Assembly (NCBI GenBank): GCA_037576195.1
Contig: CM075104.1
Location: 15,206,211-15,270,210, forward strand
DNA from: Phytoseiulus persimilis
Lineage: Eukaryota > Arthropoda > Arachnida > Mesostigmata > Phytoseiidae
Direction: 5' to 3'
Length of the DNA stretch: 64,000 nt
Position 1 is the stretch's first letter. Each line of letters starts with the position of its first letter. The notes below the pieces were generated by a model that saw only the letters and a list, made by a program, of their open reading frames with translations, was not told the DNA's origin and searched no databases. Below are positions 47,349-59,045 of the stretch, one piece after another. A program made the translations under genes and the position numbers.

Positions 47349-49560
47349 TGCATTTGATTTCGATCTCCTCAGAAGTTCTTTACTCTCGGAAGTTCTCTTC
47401 ACGCGCTAAGAAAGGAGAGATGTTCTTGCTCCGTTTCGTATCGTGCTCGTGATCGATATTCGTGACGGAGCCGTTGAGGAAATCTGCTTCGTGGCGTGAC
47501 CTAGGTAAGGAGACGGAAGAAAATCGAAGGCTTCTAAGGTACCATCAAGAACTTGGTGATGATGGGTAAACTCCGTCACAATCAGCTGCGAAAACGAGCC
47601 GATCCGTCGCTCGCGAACTATAGGAATCCGTAGAAAAGCCCCTCAACCCGTTCTTTGATCGCTTCGGCTGTCCGACCTCATGCACTTGGGTGAGAGAGTC
47701 TTCAGAGCGCCGAGTGGATCCTGTTGTTGTCAAGTTTGTCTTCGGACTCAGCCGCTGCAAGCAGCCGTCTGTCAATGACTTCCGGAAACGAACGAAGATT
47801 CCGTTCGTTCAACGGAACCGAGCATGGGAGCGACGACCAGCTCAGATCAGGGCAGACACATGAACGTATCGCTTCTGCTCGCTGCCAAGCGGGCGGGCGG
47901 GCAGTCGGTGAGTCAGTCGGACTACTTGGTTTATTGGTGGATTCTCGTTGCCGCTTCTGCTGCTGCCACAGCTGAGGAGGAGAAGGATGTTGGATTCTCG
48001 CGGAGACTCGCGGTCGCTTCGGCTGCCGTTGCGGCTCCGCTGCTTCAGCTGTCGCTGCACCCAGCACGGCGCAACGCGTTGACGTCGCTTGGCTGCTCGG
48101 TCGCTGCATTCTAAGTTTCCAGAGCGAATTCTTCGCGGCGAACCTTGCCCCGACAAGTCTTGGGGAAGTCACATGAACGCAACGGGAACTCCACCGGTCC
48201 CTCCGCCCGTCCGCTCGCTATCTGCTCTTCTGGCCGTGTCCACATGCCACAGGCTCACCTTCGGGGCTGGATGGCTGACGAGCAGTTTCAAATGCTTCCT
48301 TTCTGAAGACATGAACGAGCCCGCACGCTACTGTCTCATCGACTCGCTCCCGAATTTCAGGTCAAACGAAACCTGTTCACATGAGTTAAGATTGCATCGT
48401 TGTCGCTTAAATTCGCGGAATCGGAAGTGTGCTTCCCCGGGACACTTGATTCGTGGAGGAGTTGCGTCAAGAATTGAGGGAACCACATAGACTAAACTGA
48501 ATTCCGTCAGCGTCGCGAAGCTGAACATCGAATCTCGTCGTGAAGCCCGTGCGCCACGGCAGTCGTACTAGTACAGAAGGAAAGACGTAATTCGATTCAA
48601 AGAGGAGCACAGGGCCAGAAATGAGCTCGCCGAGCTGCCCGTGAGCGAAAAGTACACAGGAGCCATGAACCAGAGCAAAGTCGGTTCCGGGCTCGAGGGA
48701 TCCGTGAATTTGGTGGAGCAACGGATTTCCCCAACTCTCGGCGCTACGACAAAATACCGAATCGACCGAATGTGAGCCAAAGGAGATGTCATCTCCAAAC
48801 GGAGGAATCGCCCCGATTTCGATCTCGATCGTTGCTTTCTGGAGGAGGCCAACTGTTCCAATATGCCGTGGCGTTTGTTTGAAACCCTTCCACACTCGTT
48901 GAATGATTCCAGGAAACCCGAAGAGAATCCTCTAGCCCCTGTGCGCTTCCATAAACGCACACCTGCCCCGGATCGCAACATCGACTTTCTCGATGGGGTC
49001 ACCTGATATCCACCCTGGTGAGAACCAGCAGCTACTTACCATATGACGAACTTTGGCCATCGTGCAACTTGTGCGGGCCGAGTGCCGAACTCGCTGTCAC
49101 CGTGGGCCGAGGTGTAAAGATGGTCGGACTATGTCTGCAATAACGGTAGACGGTCGTTGAACAACAATGCTTCGTTCCGCTCATGCTCGCGGAGTTTTTC
49201 TCGCTGAGACATTCCAATTATGCTCGGCAGCACCTGTTGCTTCATTTTCAATACCTCCACACTCCACGACCTCTTTTGCGAGAACTAGGCTCACATAAAC
49301 GCTGAAGATTCGACTGGCAGAACACCTTTTGCACACGGACTTGGGCGCGAAGCCAAGTTCCAACGATTCGAATCTCTAGAGTCGACACGGAGTCCGAAGA
49401 ACCCCGTCGAGAGTTCGCTCGAGCTCTATCGGAGGAGAACTCACCAAGACTGTTTACAACCGATGTCGAGGAGCATTCCGCACCGCGTGATAGGTTCAGT
49501 TCCGAAATTCGGTTCGCATCCACAGTCCTGTTATCTGGTTTCCTCACTGGTTGCTTGTCA
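47349..49560. other. Upstream region of the UBF-like gene
   Basis: Likely contains the promoter and 5' UTR of the minus-strand UBF-like gene. A 156-codon minus-strand frame at 48,172-47,702 is low in complexity and overlaps a plus-strand frame of similar length; neither is supported as a gene. No TATA box is evident. Confidence 0.4.
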
Positions 49561-49800
49561 AGCAGGGTCGAGTGCACAGTCGTTGATTCACCTCGCGGTG
49601 GAGACCGGTGTCTGAGTCAGTCGGTCGGTCGGTCGAGTGACACACGGCAGTGGCCCGAGGTTTGCTGTTTCGAGCGTACTCGGTTGTTCGGTGAGCCAGG
49701 TTCAACCATATGCTGGCTGCTGCAGAGTGGCAACGACGGTAGACGGAGCGGGCCGAGCATCCATCCCTCTTGCTTGGTAGCTCGCTGGCCGCCAGGCAGG

Positions 49801-49855
49801 CTGGCTCGTTCGTTCGTTCGCTCGCACGCACACTCACTCACTCACTCACTCACCG
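49801..49855 (+). repeat. TTCG and CACT tetranucleotide repeats
   Basis: A run of CGTT/CTCG units passes into about six copies of CACT (49,831-49,853). A GGTC run lies near 49,619-49,635. They sit at the left side of a CpG-rich tract (about 49,560-50,560) that resembles promoter or 5' UTR sequence. Confidence 0.75.
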
Positions 49856-49983
49856 CTCACTAACTTGCTTCACTTCAGCCATCCAGCCGAGCAGACAGAC
49901 GAACGGGCAACCAACCGGCCTACCAACCCGCCAGCTAGTCTGTCTGTCGGTCGCGCGCCAAGTCTGCCTGTCCATCCGTCCGA

Positions 49984-50283
49984 ATGTCTGCTTGCCCTCC
50001 TCCATCCATGGGCAACGCCGGCGCTAGTAACGGCAACGCGGAAACGAAACAGGACCCAGCGACAACGATGACGGCGGTGGCGGCGGCGGCAGCAGCAGCG
50101 ACAGTGATGGTACCAGCGGCGGTTCAAGCTGCCGCGGCACCACCGACCACGAGCGCTAGAAGCGTGTTCCACAAGCAAAGCCAACGTCGTAGGCCCAGCC
50201 GGCTGCCAGTGAGCAAGCCATCCGAGCAGCCGGTCGGTCCAACTGTTTGCTCAGACGACTCTTTACCTCCCTCTCGGATCTAA
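49984..50283 (+). CDS. Low-complexity ORF in CpG-rich tract, doubtful
   Basis: An ATG-started frame of 99 codons with a second ATG at codon 9 (MGNAGASNG, which would place a glycine for possible N-myristoylation). The middle is an alanine run encoded mostly by GCG/GCA, followed by a basic Arg/Ser segment. A usable donor (CCA|GTGAGC) lies near 50,207, so it could be the first exon of a plus-strand gene whose remainder I could not find before 59 kb. It may equally be 5' UTR or chance. No family is recognised. Confidence 0.2.
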   Translation: MSACPPPSMGNAGASNGNAETKQDPATTMTAVAAAAAAATVMVPAAVQAAAAPPTTSARSVFHKQSQRRRPSRLPVSKPSEQPVGPTVCSDDSLPPSRI

Positions 50284-50395
50284 AATTTACCCGCCCGCCT
50301 GACTGCCTGGGCGAACACGAAGCAGAACGACTGAATCGATGGCAGCCACTTGTCAGTAACCACCTCGGATCGTCAGGCCCGCAGGTCGGCAGGTG

Positions 50396-50427
50396 AGCGG
50401 GCCGACCAACGTGTCGGTCGGCCCGCT
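50396..50427. repeat. GC-rich hairpin with 12-bp arms
   Basis: AGCGGGCCGACC pairs perfectly with GGTCGGCCCGCT around an 8-nt loop (50,408-50,415). It is in the CpG-rich tract upstream of no recognised gene. Very stable if transcribed. Confidence 0.75.
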
Positions 50428-53400
50428 GCTCGCGAGTCTCGTCTGCTGGTCGACCTTTTTACGCGGCTGCGTGACGCCGCTGGCTCGCCGTCGCTGAGTT
50501 AACGGTCGCGAGTGGCGCCGGATCGATCGCGGGAGGAAGCGGTAGCTTGCTGGCTTGCGACTTGCTCATCATCTGTCCGGGCAATCAGAGAGAGAGAGAA
50601 TTAGTTCGCTGCTGCAAACGCCCGTCGACTTGCTCATTTGGGAGCTGGCTCGTTGCTCACTCACAAGCTCCAACTGTCTCCCATCGACGGACGTCAGCGA
50701 TGACGACACCGATGCAGCTCTTGTCGTTAGTAACGCCTAAGCGTCAACGTCGTGATCGGCCCGCCATCCTTGAGATAGTCGATCTCGGGGGGCTCGCTGG
50801 ACCTCCGATGCGGAAGGAAAATGGCGAGCAATCTCTAGAAACGTTCCTTGTTGAGGTGCCTCATTTGATATCGGGGAACCCATCCAACCAGTCGTGCCCT
50901 CGTTTCGACTCTACTTTCCATGTTTGCGTGAGCGAAGGTCGAGAGCGGAACTCAAGACGATAAATGTAGCTGCGGACGTGATATGGAACTTAGCCGTGTC
51001 GATTATCATACCGAATAGGGTTTCTTGTTTCTCATCACTGTTGTTGCTTCGATTGTTCTTGGGGCGACTATGCGCTGATGGAGATCGATCAACAGGGAGC
51101 TGAGTGAAGTCACTATGGACGAATCCCAGATCCAGATGTGACATGTTCCGGGGATACGACGCTAAGAGACATCGGGGGCATGTCTCCCACGCATCTGCGT
51201 CACTCCGGAGGAGGCTCTCAGCTCTGTTCGGGAGTGGTCCACTGAATGGAGCGCAGAGAGCACGATTGGGATTGAAAGCCGCCCAATCGAATTCCCGGCC
51301 TTTCCCAGAGATTGAAGCGTCAATAGAAAAGCCGAACTCTCGGATCTCCTCCGCAAGCGAGCTCGGCACGCGAAGTACAGAAGCGATAACATTTTCGCAT
51401 GTCTGTTTCGGGGACTCGCGAGTCCCGTCCTGCTCTTCCTGCCCTCATCTGGCTTGACAATGACTCAAGCGGATCCTCACATACTTTGAGCTAGTTCATC
51501 GGAACCTCGTGAAAGTCAAGATAAGGTGAAGATTTTCCATGTGCTAACATACGGGTCGTCGCACTGTGTGTCGCGACACACCTGAATGCCGAGGGTGCCA
51601 AGGCTGTCGAGGGGGCAGAGAGTGTTGAGGGGTGCTGAAGGTCAACGAGGGGTGTCGAATGAGGCCGAACGACGTCTCTCTTCGTTCTGACCATACTCCG
51701 CTGATGATTCCGCCGTACTTTTCGGGGTTCCATGCGGGCGATTTCGAGGTCGATCTGATCATACTTTCGGGGCCCGAAGAGGTGGAACGGAGGCCGATCT
51801 GACCATATCCGTGGCGTCGTCAAACATTGGAATCAGGGGGTTGGTTAGGGGGTCCCGCAGAAGGAATGCATTTGTCACCGGGATCTTGTCGATCCCGCAG
51901 GTGAACGGTATTCTCAACTACTTTAAGGGCACGCCAAACCTCCTCAGGTCGTACAGCGTCAGTTACTTCGTCGTCAATAGCGACATATGGCATTAGCAAA
52001 CGCGAATCGCCTGATTCTTCGCGATTATTCGCAGATGATCGAATCGCTAAACAAGGAGCATGAGAACGAATCAAAACCCGAATTCTAGGAATGTATTGCA
52101 GACTCTGGCCCCCGCGCCACCCTTCTATAAAAACTCGGATGAGTTGGTCTAGATTCATTTTACCACAGACTCGCAATGTGCGGCACCGCCATGGCCGACA
52201 GAGAAGTCAGCGATTTCCCACAAACTGTGAGCGCCAGCTCCGATGGTCGCCGAAGCCCCATCGACCCCAGCGCCGAAATAGGGCCAGGGCCCAACTGACG
52301 CGCCCCGCACTTGTTGACCTCTCTACGCTCTGTATGTGCTCATGAAGAATAAGGAATTCGCTCGCATAAAGAAATGCGAGGACGTCGTGGCTTCTCTCTT
52401 ATCAATGACCGCATGCTTGGACCCGGTGCGCTGTGGCTGAAGTCGGAACAACTTACGAAGTTTGATAAATAATATCAGGAACTCTCGGAATATGATTTTG
52501 TCCTTCCACGATTAAAGATGGGGCCGCTTTGAACGATGAGTAAGATTTTTTTCTACGACTACGATCATGATCTCTCATTCCGATTCATGATCATCGGTAT
52601 AGGGACTCGGTGATCGTTACTGTTGGTTACTGGGAGACGATCATTGTCTCCCAGTCATGATTACGATACACTCATAATCGACACAAATTCATTCCCAGTT
52701 CTCTGTTCGATCCTTTCGGATCAGGTCTCTGAGACGGAGGTGCTCGAGCCTAACGTTTGAACAACCTCACTCTAGCCGGGACATGCCTGAAGCGGCGGAC
52801 CGCCGTCCAGTGCAGTAGGTAGCCCTCTGGAATCTTGACCATCACTTATAATCGGGAGAGTTTGATAATAATCATCTCAATAGTGATAGTGATGATAGTT
52901 AACACCCCGCCGATACCCCCCGATCTCAGCCTGCGGTCCTGACTCAGCAGTTGCGGCTCTGAAGAGGCTGTGCGAGGGGCTTCTGGGAACCCTATCCATA
53001 GGACACCGAGAACTAGGTCCGGAGGAGGAGGCATACAATGAGTCAGACTCCTCCATTCAAGCTTTAGTTGGCCACGCATGCAAAATAAATTCGCTCCGCG
53101 GTCGGGAAGAACGTAACTTCTAGTCGTTGAATACGACGAGGAATGTCTTGATTAGCGGCTTGGTGAACTCGGTTGCCCAGCGGGTTGCGAGCAATGCTCG
53201 GCATACCCCTAGGGCCCGGGTGTTAATTGGATTCCGCGAACGTTTGCAGTTTGCTCTCGTCGTCCTGTCCGGAATTCGCCCTCTCATTTCGAAGGATATT
53301 GAATGGCTCAATCTTCTCCGACCACTGGAAAAGGTCGGATGCTTGTGTACAATTAGCAGGATACGGATTCTGACCTGGCACGTGAATTCTCAGCAAGGAA

Positions 53401-56400
53401 GGGAGCCGCGACGCGAGCCGCGGAGATGTGTTCTCTTGTTGTTTAACTCAAGCAGCCATCTCGTGGCTGAGACTGGTGCGATCTCGAGAATTCCCGCCTA
53501 TTTTCCGAACACTTGGGGATGCTCAATCCTGGGAATCCAACCGAGAGCTTGAAACAAGATCCTCGAGCGCGAAGAATCAGTATGCGGCCCAGAGTTGTGC
53601 AAGGAGTCGGAAACAGTCGCTTCCCAAAGAGCAGTTCGACTGTCTCCGATCCGACTCTTCCCGTATTGCTGCCCGAGTTCGGAGATGAGCCCCGAGATAT
53701 GTTGAGCAAGTATGAGGAGGATCTGCTGATTCAAATATGTGTTCTCAAAAAGGAGAGAGAATTCACACTCGAGAAAAGCCTCGGAAAGTGAGCATGCAGC
53801 TGAATAGCGCAATTTTCCATCGACGAGTCGGCGGGCGTCCTGGCAGACGAACTCGTGAGAAATATTGGCATACCTACCGACCCTCCCTTAATCGAGAATC
53901 ATGATCTCGAACCAGACCACCTCCACTGGTCTCTGGTTGCTTCGGCTGCTAGCCCCTTGCCGTCCCGGGCGTCGTTGGGTCTCGCATGATTCACCCTGGT
54001 GAATATCTCGAGATCATCTCAAAACTCCGTTCGGGTCGCCTGAGAAATATGGTCGATGGATCTAATTTTTTGTCGATTCATCTTGGATTCCATGCTCAGC
54101 TCGCCCGAAATTTTACGCAGTTCGTCTCGGAGAGAAGGTCAGACTATCTCGGAATTGTTTCTAGGCGACTCCAAAATCATGGTTTGGGATCGTCTCTCCT
54201 GAGGAGCGGGGGAACTTCGAAGAAGGACGGGAATCAGTCGCCTAGCTCTGGATTTTCATCACCTGAGGGTAAAACGGCGGAATCTTGATCCGGTGAGCTT
54301 TGAGTTGAAGTATTCGCTGAGAACTAGCTGGAATCGCAACCATCTTGTATTTCTCTCGTATTAACTCAGTGAACTTGTCCGAGAGCATTGGGTTCTCGAA
54401 TAAGCTGAGCTGGTCATCTAGATAGTCGACGACTTTCCTTTCACTCCGCTCATTCTGTTATCTGTCCTGCAAGCCTGTTCCATTCCTGGAACCGCGAGGA
54501 GGGATAACTGAAGCAGTACAGCCGAATTTGAGAGCCATTCGGAAGTTTGTGTCTCCGGAGAAATGCCCGAATCTAGTTCTCCTGACGAGTCACCGGCGAA
54601 ATGCCCGCAGGACGCCGTTTTGGCATGTGGCATGTCATAGCCCCGACTGAGGATTGTAAAAATGAAAGTTTCCCACCCAGTTTGCCGCAATCGATAGCAT
54701 CCGAGGATTTCGAGTCGCGATATCTTGATACCGTCATTGAAACGCCACGGGACTCCGCTAATTCACCTAGATTTCTAGACTGAACTCTCACGACCAGCTC
54801 TTGCGATCCACAGGTCGCCTGCCTTATCTCCAGCCCGACCCCTTCGAAGTTGATCGACCTCAATTCTACGTTTCATCGGCCGTTTCTTTGATAACACCGA
54901 GTAAAAAACGTTGAGCTGTGGGCAGCCCTGAGCTATTCGCCGCCGAAACCTACCCTGAAACAGTGTGGCCGTCTTCTCCGTACTGAATCGGAGGAGGCGG
55001 TCCAGAGTCGATCCGAGGGATCATCATGAGCTCGACTTCGTTCTGCACCTGTTCCGCATGATAGACCCGAGCTGGATCCTAGTCGCTCACCCCACGTTTC
55101 AAAAATACCCACTGACCGCGAGACAGGGCATCTGTGGCTCGGTGACTCGCAGGACTATCATGCGAAAATCAACTTAGTGGTGGAGAACACAAAGAGAGTG
55201 GAATCGTGGTGTAGGCGCCCAAGAAGCAAATACCTTCAGGAGCGGAGGTGCTGGATAAGGAGAGGAGGAGCATCTCAGGGGAGAATTAAACGGGGCGGAG
55301 GGGAACGAAACGAGAAGTGAGGCGAGTTTGGGCCTTCGAAGATTTTGGAACCGTCCTCTGATCTCACTGTTTATTGAGAACCGCTAGACACAGAAAGGCG
55401 GCCACAGAGTTGGAGTTTCATGGAGTTCGAGAGGTGTGAGGAGCTGAGACTAACAAAATCGGAATTGAAGTTCTTCCAATCTCTTCTACTGCGAGAGGCA
55501 CTCAATACGATCAGACATGCGATTCCATCTGCTCCCACAGCCGCCATAGAAATTCAGTAGGACTCGCGTCAAAACTATCGAGTCATCAGAACGCTTGTCA
55601 GGGACTGACGGCGACCCGAGGGTCCAGGTTGACGGTTCCGGGAATCGCATAGGAGTCTCTCTCGAGCAACCGTTCGCGGAGCAGAGTGGAGAATGAGTTA
55701 CGACATCCGGGGAGTCCTGCTGCCGAACAATGATACGGAAGAGGACAGCCGCAGAGTATGGTGGTGTTCTCCAACCGCGAGAAACAATGATTCCGAAAAT
55801 TCCATGTGGTCACCCACACACTTCGAGCCGAGAAAGGAGGACGGGTGGCCCAAGAGTCGCAGGCTTGCGCGCAGCGCAGTTCGGGCTGGCTGCGCCACGG
55901 GTGCTGCTAGACGCCATTGGCATCGTTTCGCGAGTCGAATAAGCTAAATGTACTCAAAGGTGTGGTATCGAGAGGAATTTAGGCGAGCGAAATCAGTGCC
56001 GGCTTCGTCGTGGTGCGACGTGGGTAGCAGATTGTATTGAAACTCCCAATTTTCGCGAACGAAGTCTGAGCTCGACCAGATGGGGATTCCTTCGCAGAGG
56101 AAGCTGAGTCGGTGGGATCTTACCGGTTTCGAGAAATCGAATTCGTTACAACAGATCGTATCGGAGTCCGTGCTGATAGGGCTTCTATGAATCGTAACTC
56201 GAGTATGATCGCTCTGATCACAACGACACAGCTTCAAAGTTTGTGAAAATACTCTCCAGGAGAATAAATCATCAGCCAACGATGCGTTGCAGTTTCCAAC
56301 GGTTCCACCGAGTTTCGAAAATGTTGTCCAGGGCTTGTTCATCGAATGGCTCTCTGTCGAATCAAATCAAAATGTTCGTGTATGCTTCCGAGGAGGACGC

Positions 56401-56438
56401 ATGTGGCGTTCGTTCTTCGACATCAAATAGGGTAAAAG
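50428..56438. other. Gene-poor stretch, nothing recognised
   Basis: Several frames of 90-150 codons occur (for example 50,911-51,369 minus, 53,127-53,552 plus, 53,513-53,791 plus, 53,986-54,288 plus), some with protein-like composition but without homology, neighbours or joining exons. An ATGATC-rich patch with a perfect hairpin is at 52,560-52,680. Confidence 0.4.
52629..52655. repeat. Perfect hairpin with 10-bp arms
   Basis: ACTGGGAGAC and GTCTCCCAGT flank a 7-nt loop GATCATT, inside a patch where GATCAT/ATGATC recurs several times (52,565-52,680). Confidence 0.75.
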
Positions 56439-56511
56439 TACCAGTCATGGGCCACTTACCAGTTATGGGCCACCTACCAGTTATGGGTCAAGTACTGACC
56501 AATTATGGGCC
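56439..56511 (+). repeat. 18-bp tandem repeat, about four copies
   Basis: Three 18-base units of the type TACCAGTTATGGGCCACC (56,439-56,456, 56,457-56,474, 56,475-56,492) are followed by a degenerate fourth with a small insertion. Units differ at one to four positions. The period is a multiple of three, and a plus-strand frame through it reads a PVMGHL hexapeptide repeat, but no gene is otherwise supported. Confidence 0.85.
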
Positions 56512-58607
56512 TCAAGGGCGGTGAACTTTTCCACAAGGCGACCGCCTCTTGTCTACCGCAGAGTCAACCGTCTCATTCCTAGGGTAGATGTTACCCAAAA
56601 CAACGACCGATATGTTCCGCGCGACACTATCGACCCGAAAAGCCACCCGCAAGGTGCCTCGTTGGGAGAACATCGTGGAATCGAAAAAAACACGTCTCAT
56701 GGAAATATAGATGCCGCGCTCGATTTAACCGACGGCAAGACTCAATTAATTGTTCCATAACGTCAACCCCTTGAGCCCGCCGCAGGCAGACCCTCAGCGG
56801 CTCTCTTCCGCTATTCCCCAGCATTTAATCCCCGTTCGGGTGTGACCGGGAAGAGCGCTTTCCTCGATTTCGATCACTGTGGCGGACTCGCCGATCTTCG
56901 GAAGCTCATTTTCGGCACCGGAACTCCCATATTAAGTCCTCTCCGGGAGACGGATGATCTCTGCCGCCAGCTCTCCACAATTTCCCCATGGCAGCCTCAA
57001 CTCTTACGGCATTCCCTTCGTGGCGACTCCTGAGTGCCACATTTTCTCTAAAACGACTCCGCAGAATTTTTCCTCCATTTCTGAGATCTTCGCGACTGGG
57101 GAAGGAGTTTGCTTGGATAACACATGATGGGCAGATTAAATTCAAAGTGCCCTGGCGCATTCTCGCATCCACAGTACCCTAACTTGGAACTTCCCTGTTT
57201 CCTCGAGCAGTGACGACGAACGGAACTAAATGATCAAGCAGAAAACTTCCATGAGATACTATCGAGGAGCTCGAGAGCAGACCGAGCGAAACATTCGCCG
57301 TGAAGGAACGGTGCTCAAAATGGACAATCAAATCCTTGTTGGGTTCGGACGGGTTCATAACGCAAGTCTCACTACACCAGTTCGCGCGGAAACTTGTTTC
57401 CCTCGTGCTCACATCAATCGAATACTCCAGGACACTGGGAGAAGCTCGCGGATCTCCCGAGGACTAGGGGTCGCAGAACCGGGTCTGAAACCCCGTTCCG
57501 GGCCCGCGTATCAGGTCCACCCGAAACGTATGGTTAGATCGGCCTAGGTTTCACCTTAATAATGCCCGACAAGCATAATCAGATCGACATTAGAATCATC
57601 ACCATAAATGGATGGAAAATGGTAATCACCCGGTTCTGGACTCGACGAGCGACCCGAGGACCCGGGGATGCGAGGCCGAACCCTGGTACTTACCCGGCTC
57701 CTGACACCTGTTGCCGAAAGACTGGACGATCCATCGAGTGCAGATTAGTGCGGAAGTTCATCGCGATTGAGCGTAAAAATAAGAGGAGAACGAGTTCTCG
57801 GGATCGATACCTGAAAGTGTCAAATACTAGAGGGAGTTCGTCCGCCCACCAGACAGTGAGGGAAGTAAACACCATTCGCCAGGGATGTGGAAATGGCACT
57901 GCACCGTATTGGATGTTTCACGATACTGCGTCAGAAGCGGAGCGGAGGAATCGAGGATTCGACGCCCTCCTTTTTCTTTCACAGGTGCGTATCCAAAAGT
58001 TTCAGGTGATGCACGCACCTGCTGAATCGGTTCACATTCAGGATTGATTGACTCGACCTCGTTGACTGCAATAACCGCAGAAAGTTCCAACCCATCCCTT
58101 TTGAAATAGGAATGTCAAACGGGAATTCAAGGACCTCCGCTGTACCGTTGTGCGGACTACCTACAAGTGGAAGCCGAAATATCAGAATCATCAGCATCGT
58201 TCTCATGTTCACCCTGTGCCAACGACTACTATGACCGAGATTCAAGTTTCGAAAGCGATTGTCCCACGAATATCAAATCTGGCAGGAAAGATCCTCAGCC
58301 AGGGGAGAAGTAACAGGACGGATTTCGGATCGATATCTATCGAGGATCCGGACGAAACAAGGGCGAAATCACATCAAAGTTTGGAACAGATTCTCAGCTC
58401 CTTGAGAGAATGATGTGATTTCTGATGTGGATGAATGATAGTTGCTCCAGCAAGTCGGCCCTTTTCCTGCTGCACATCGTTGATTCGGCCTACAATGAGC
58501 TCTTCCCAACCTCGCTCCAATCTAGCAAAATTGCTATCAAGTATCGAACATGGTCTCAGACAGTTTGGAAACGGAGGAAACCGAATACCAAAGGGTAGAT
58601 ATGATTT
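56512..58607. other. Gene-poor stretch, nothing recognised
   Basis: The longest frames (57,562-58,047 and 58,150-58,413 on plus) show no motif. The right end approaches the presumed 3' end of the mannosidase gene. Confidence 0.4.
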
Positions 58608-58613
58608 TTTATT
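58608..58613 (-). terminator. Candidate poly(A) signal of the mannosidase gene
   Basis: AATAAA on the minus strand, about 430 bases after the stop codon at 59,046. Confidence 0.45.
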
Positions 58614-59045
58614 TGGTCATAATAAATATAACGCTCCGACGAGGTGAAAGAGCAGTGAGCTGGCGGTTCATTGCTCTTTCCCTGGACCTTGTCGGTTGTG
58701 TATCAAGCCCTTACTACTGAAGGAGTTTATCCAGGCTCGAGACGCGGCCAGCGTACACAATTGCTTCAATATTTGATTGACTAGCTTCGATTCTTCCTCT
58801 CGCTTCTTTTGAAACCCCCAAATATTCATAGTGTAACTAGACTCCTTAACGGGAACTGTACAAATACTCCAACTATTCATCATCAACAAGCCGTGAGAGT
58901 TCGACACGACGTTGACCGACCGACAAGCCGGCAAGTCAATCGCTCTTCTTCGGATATTCCGACTACTCTCCGATCATTCGATTCGTCAACAACGATCAAA
59001 ACTTCCAGGGTTGGAAAAGCATCTAACACAAATGAGCTTCAGTCC

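Noticed and set aside
47702-48172. 156-codon minus-strand frame considered as first exon of the UBF-like gene
   Set aside because: Low complexity, no donor in phase 0 that would join the 46,950 exon, and a simpler 14-codon exon at 47,348-47,307 fits better.
53513-54288. Two plus-strand frames (92 and 100 codons) with protein-like composition
   Set aside because: Different frames, no convincing splice connection, no recognised family; kept only as unconfirmed.
57562-58413. Plus-strand frames of 161 and 87 codons
   Set aside because: No motif, no joinable exons, and they lie just beyond the mannosidase 3' end.
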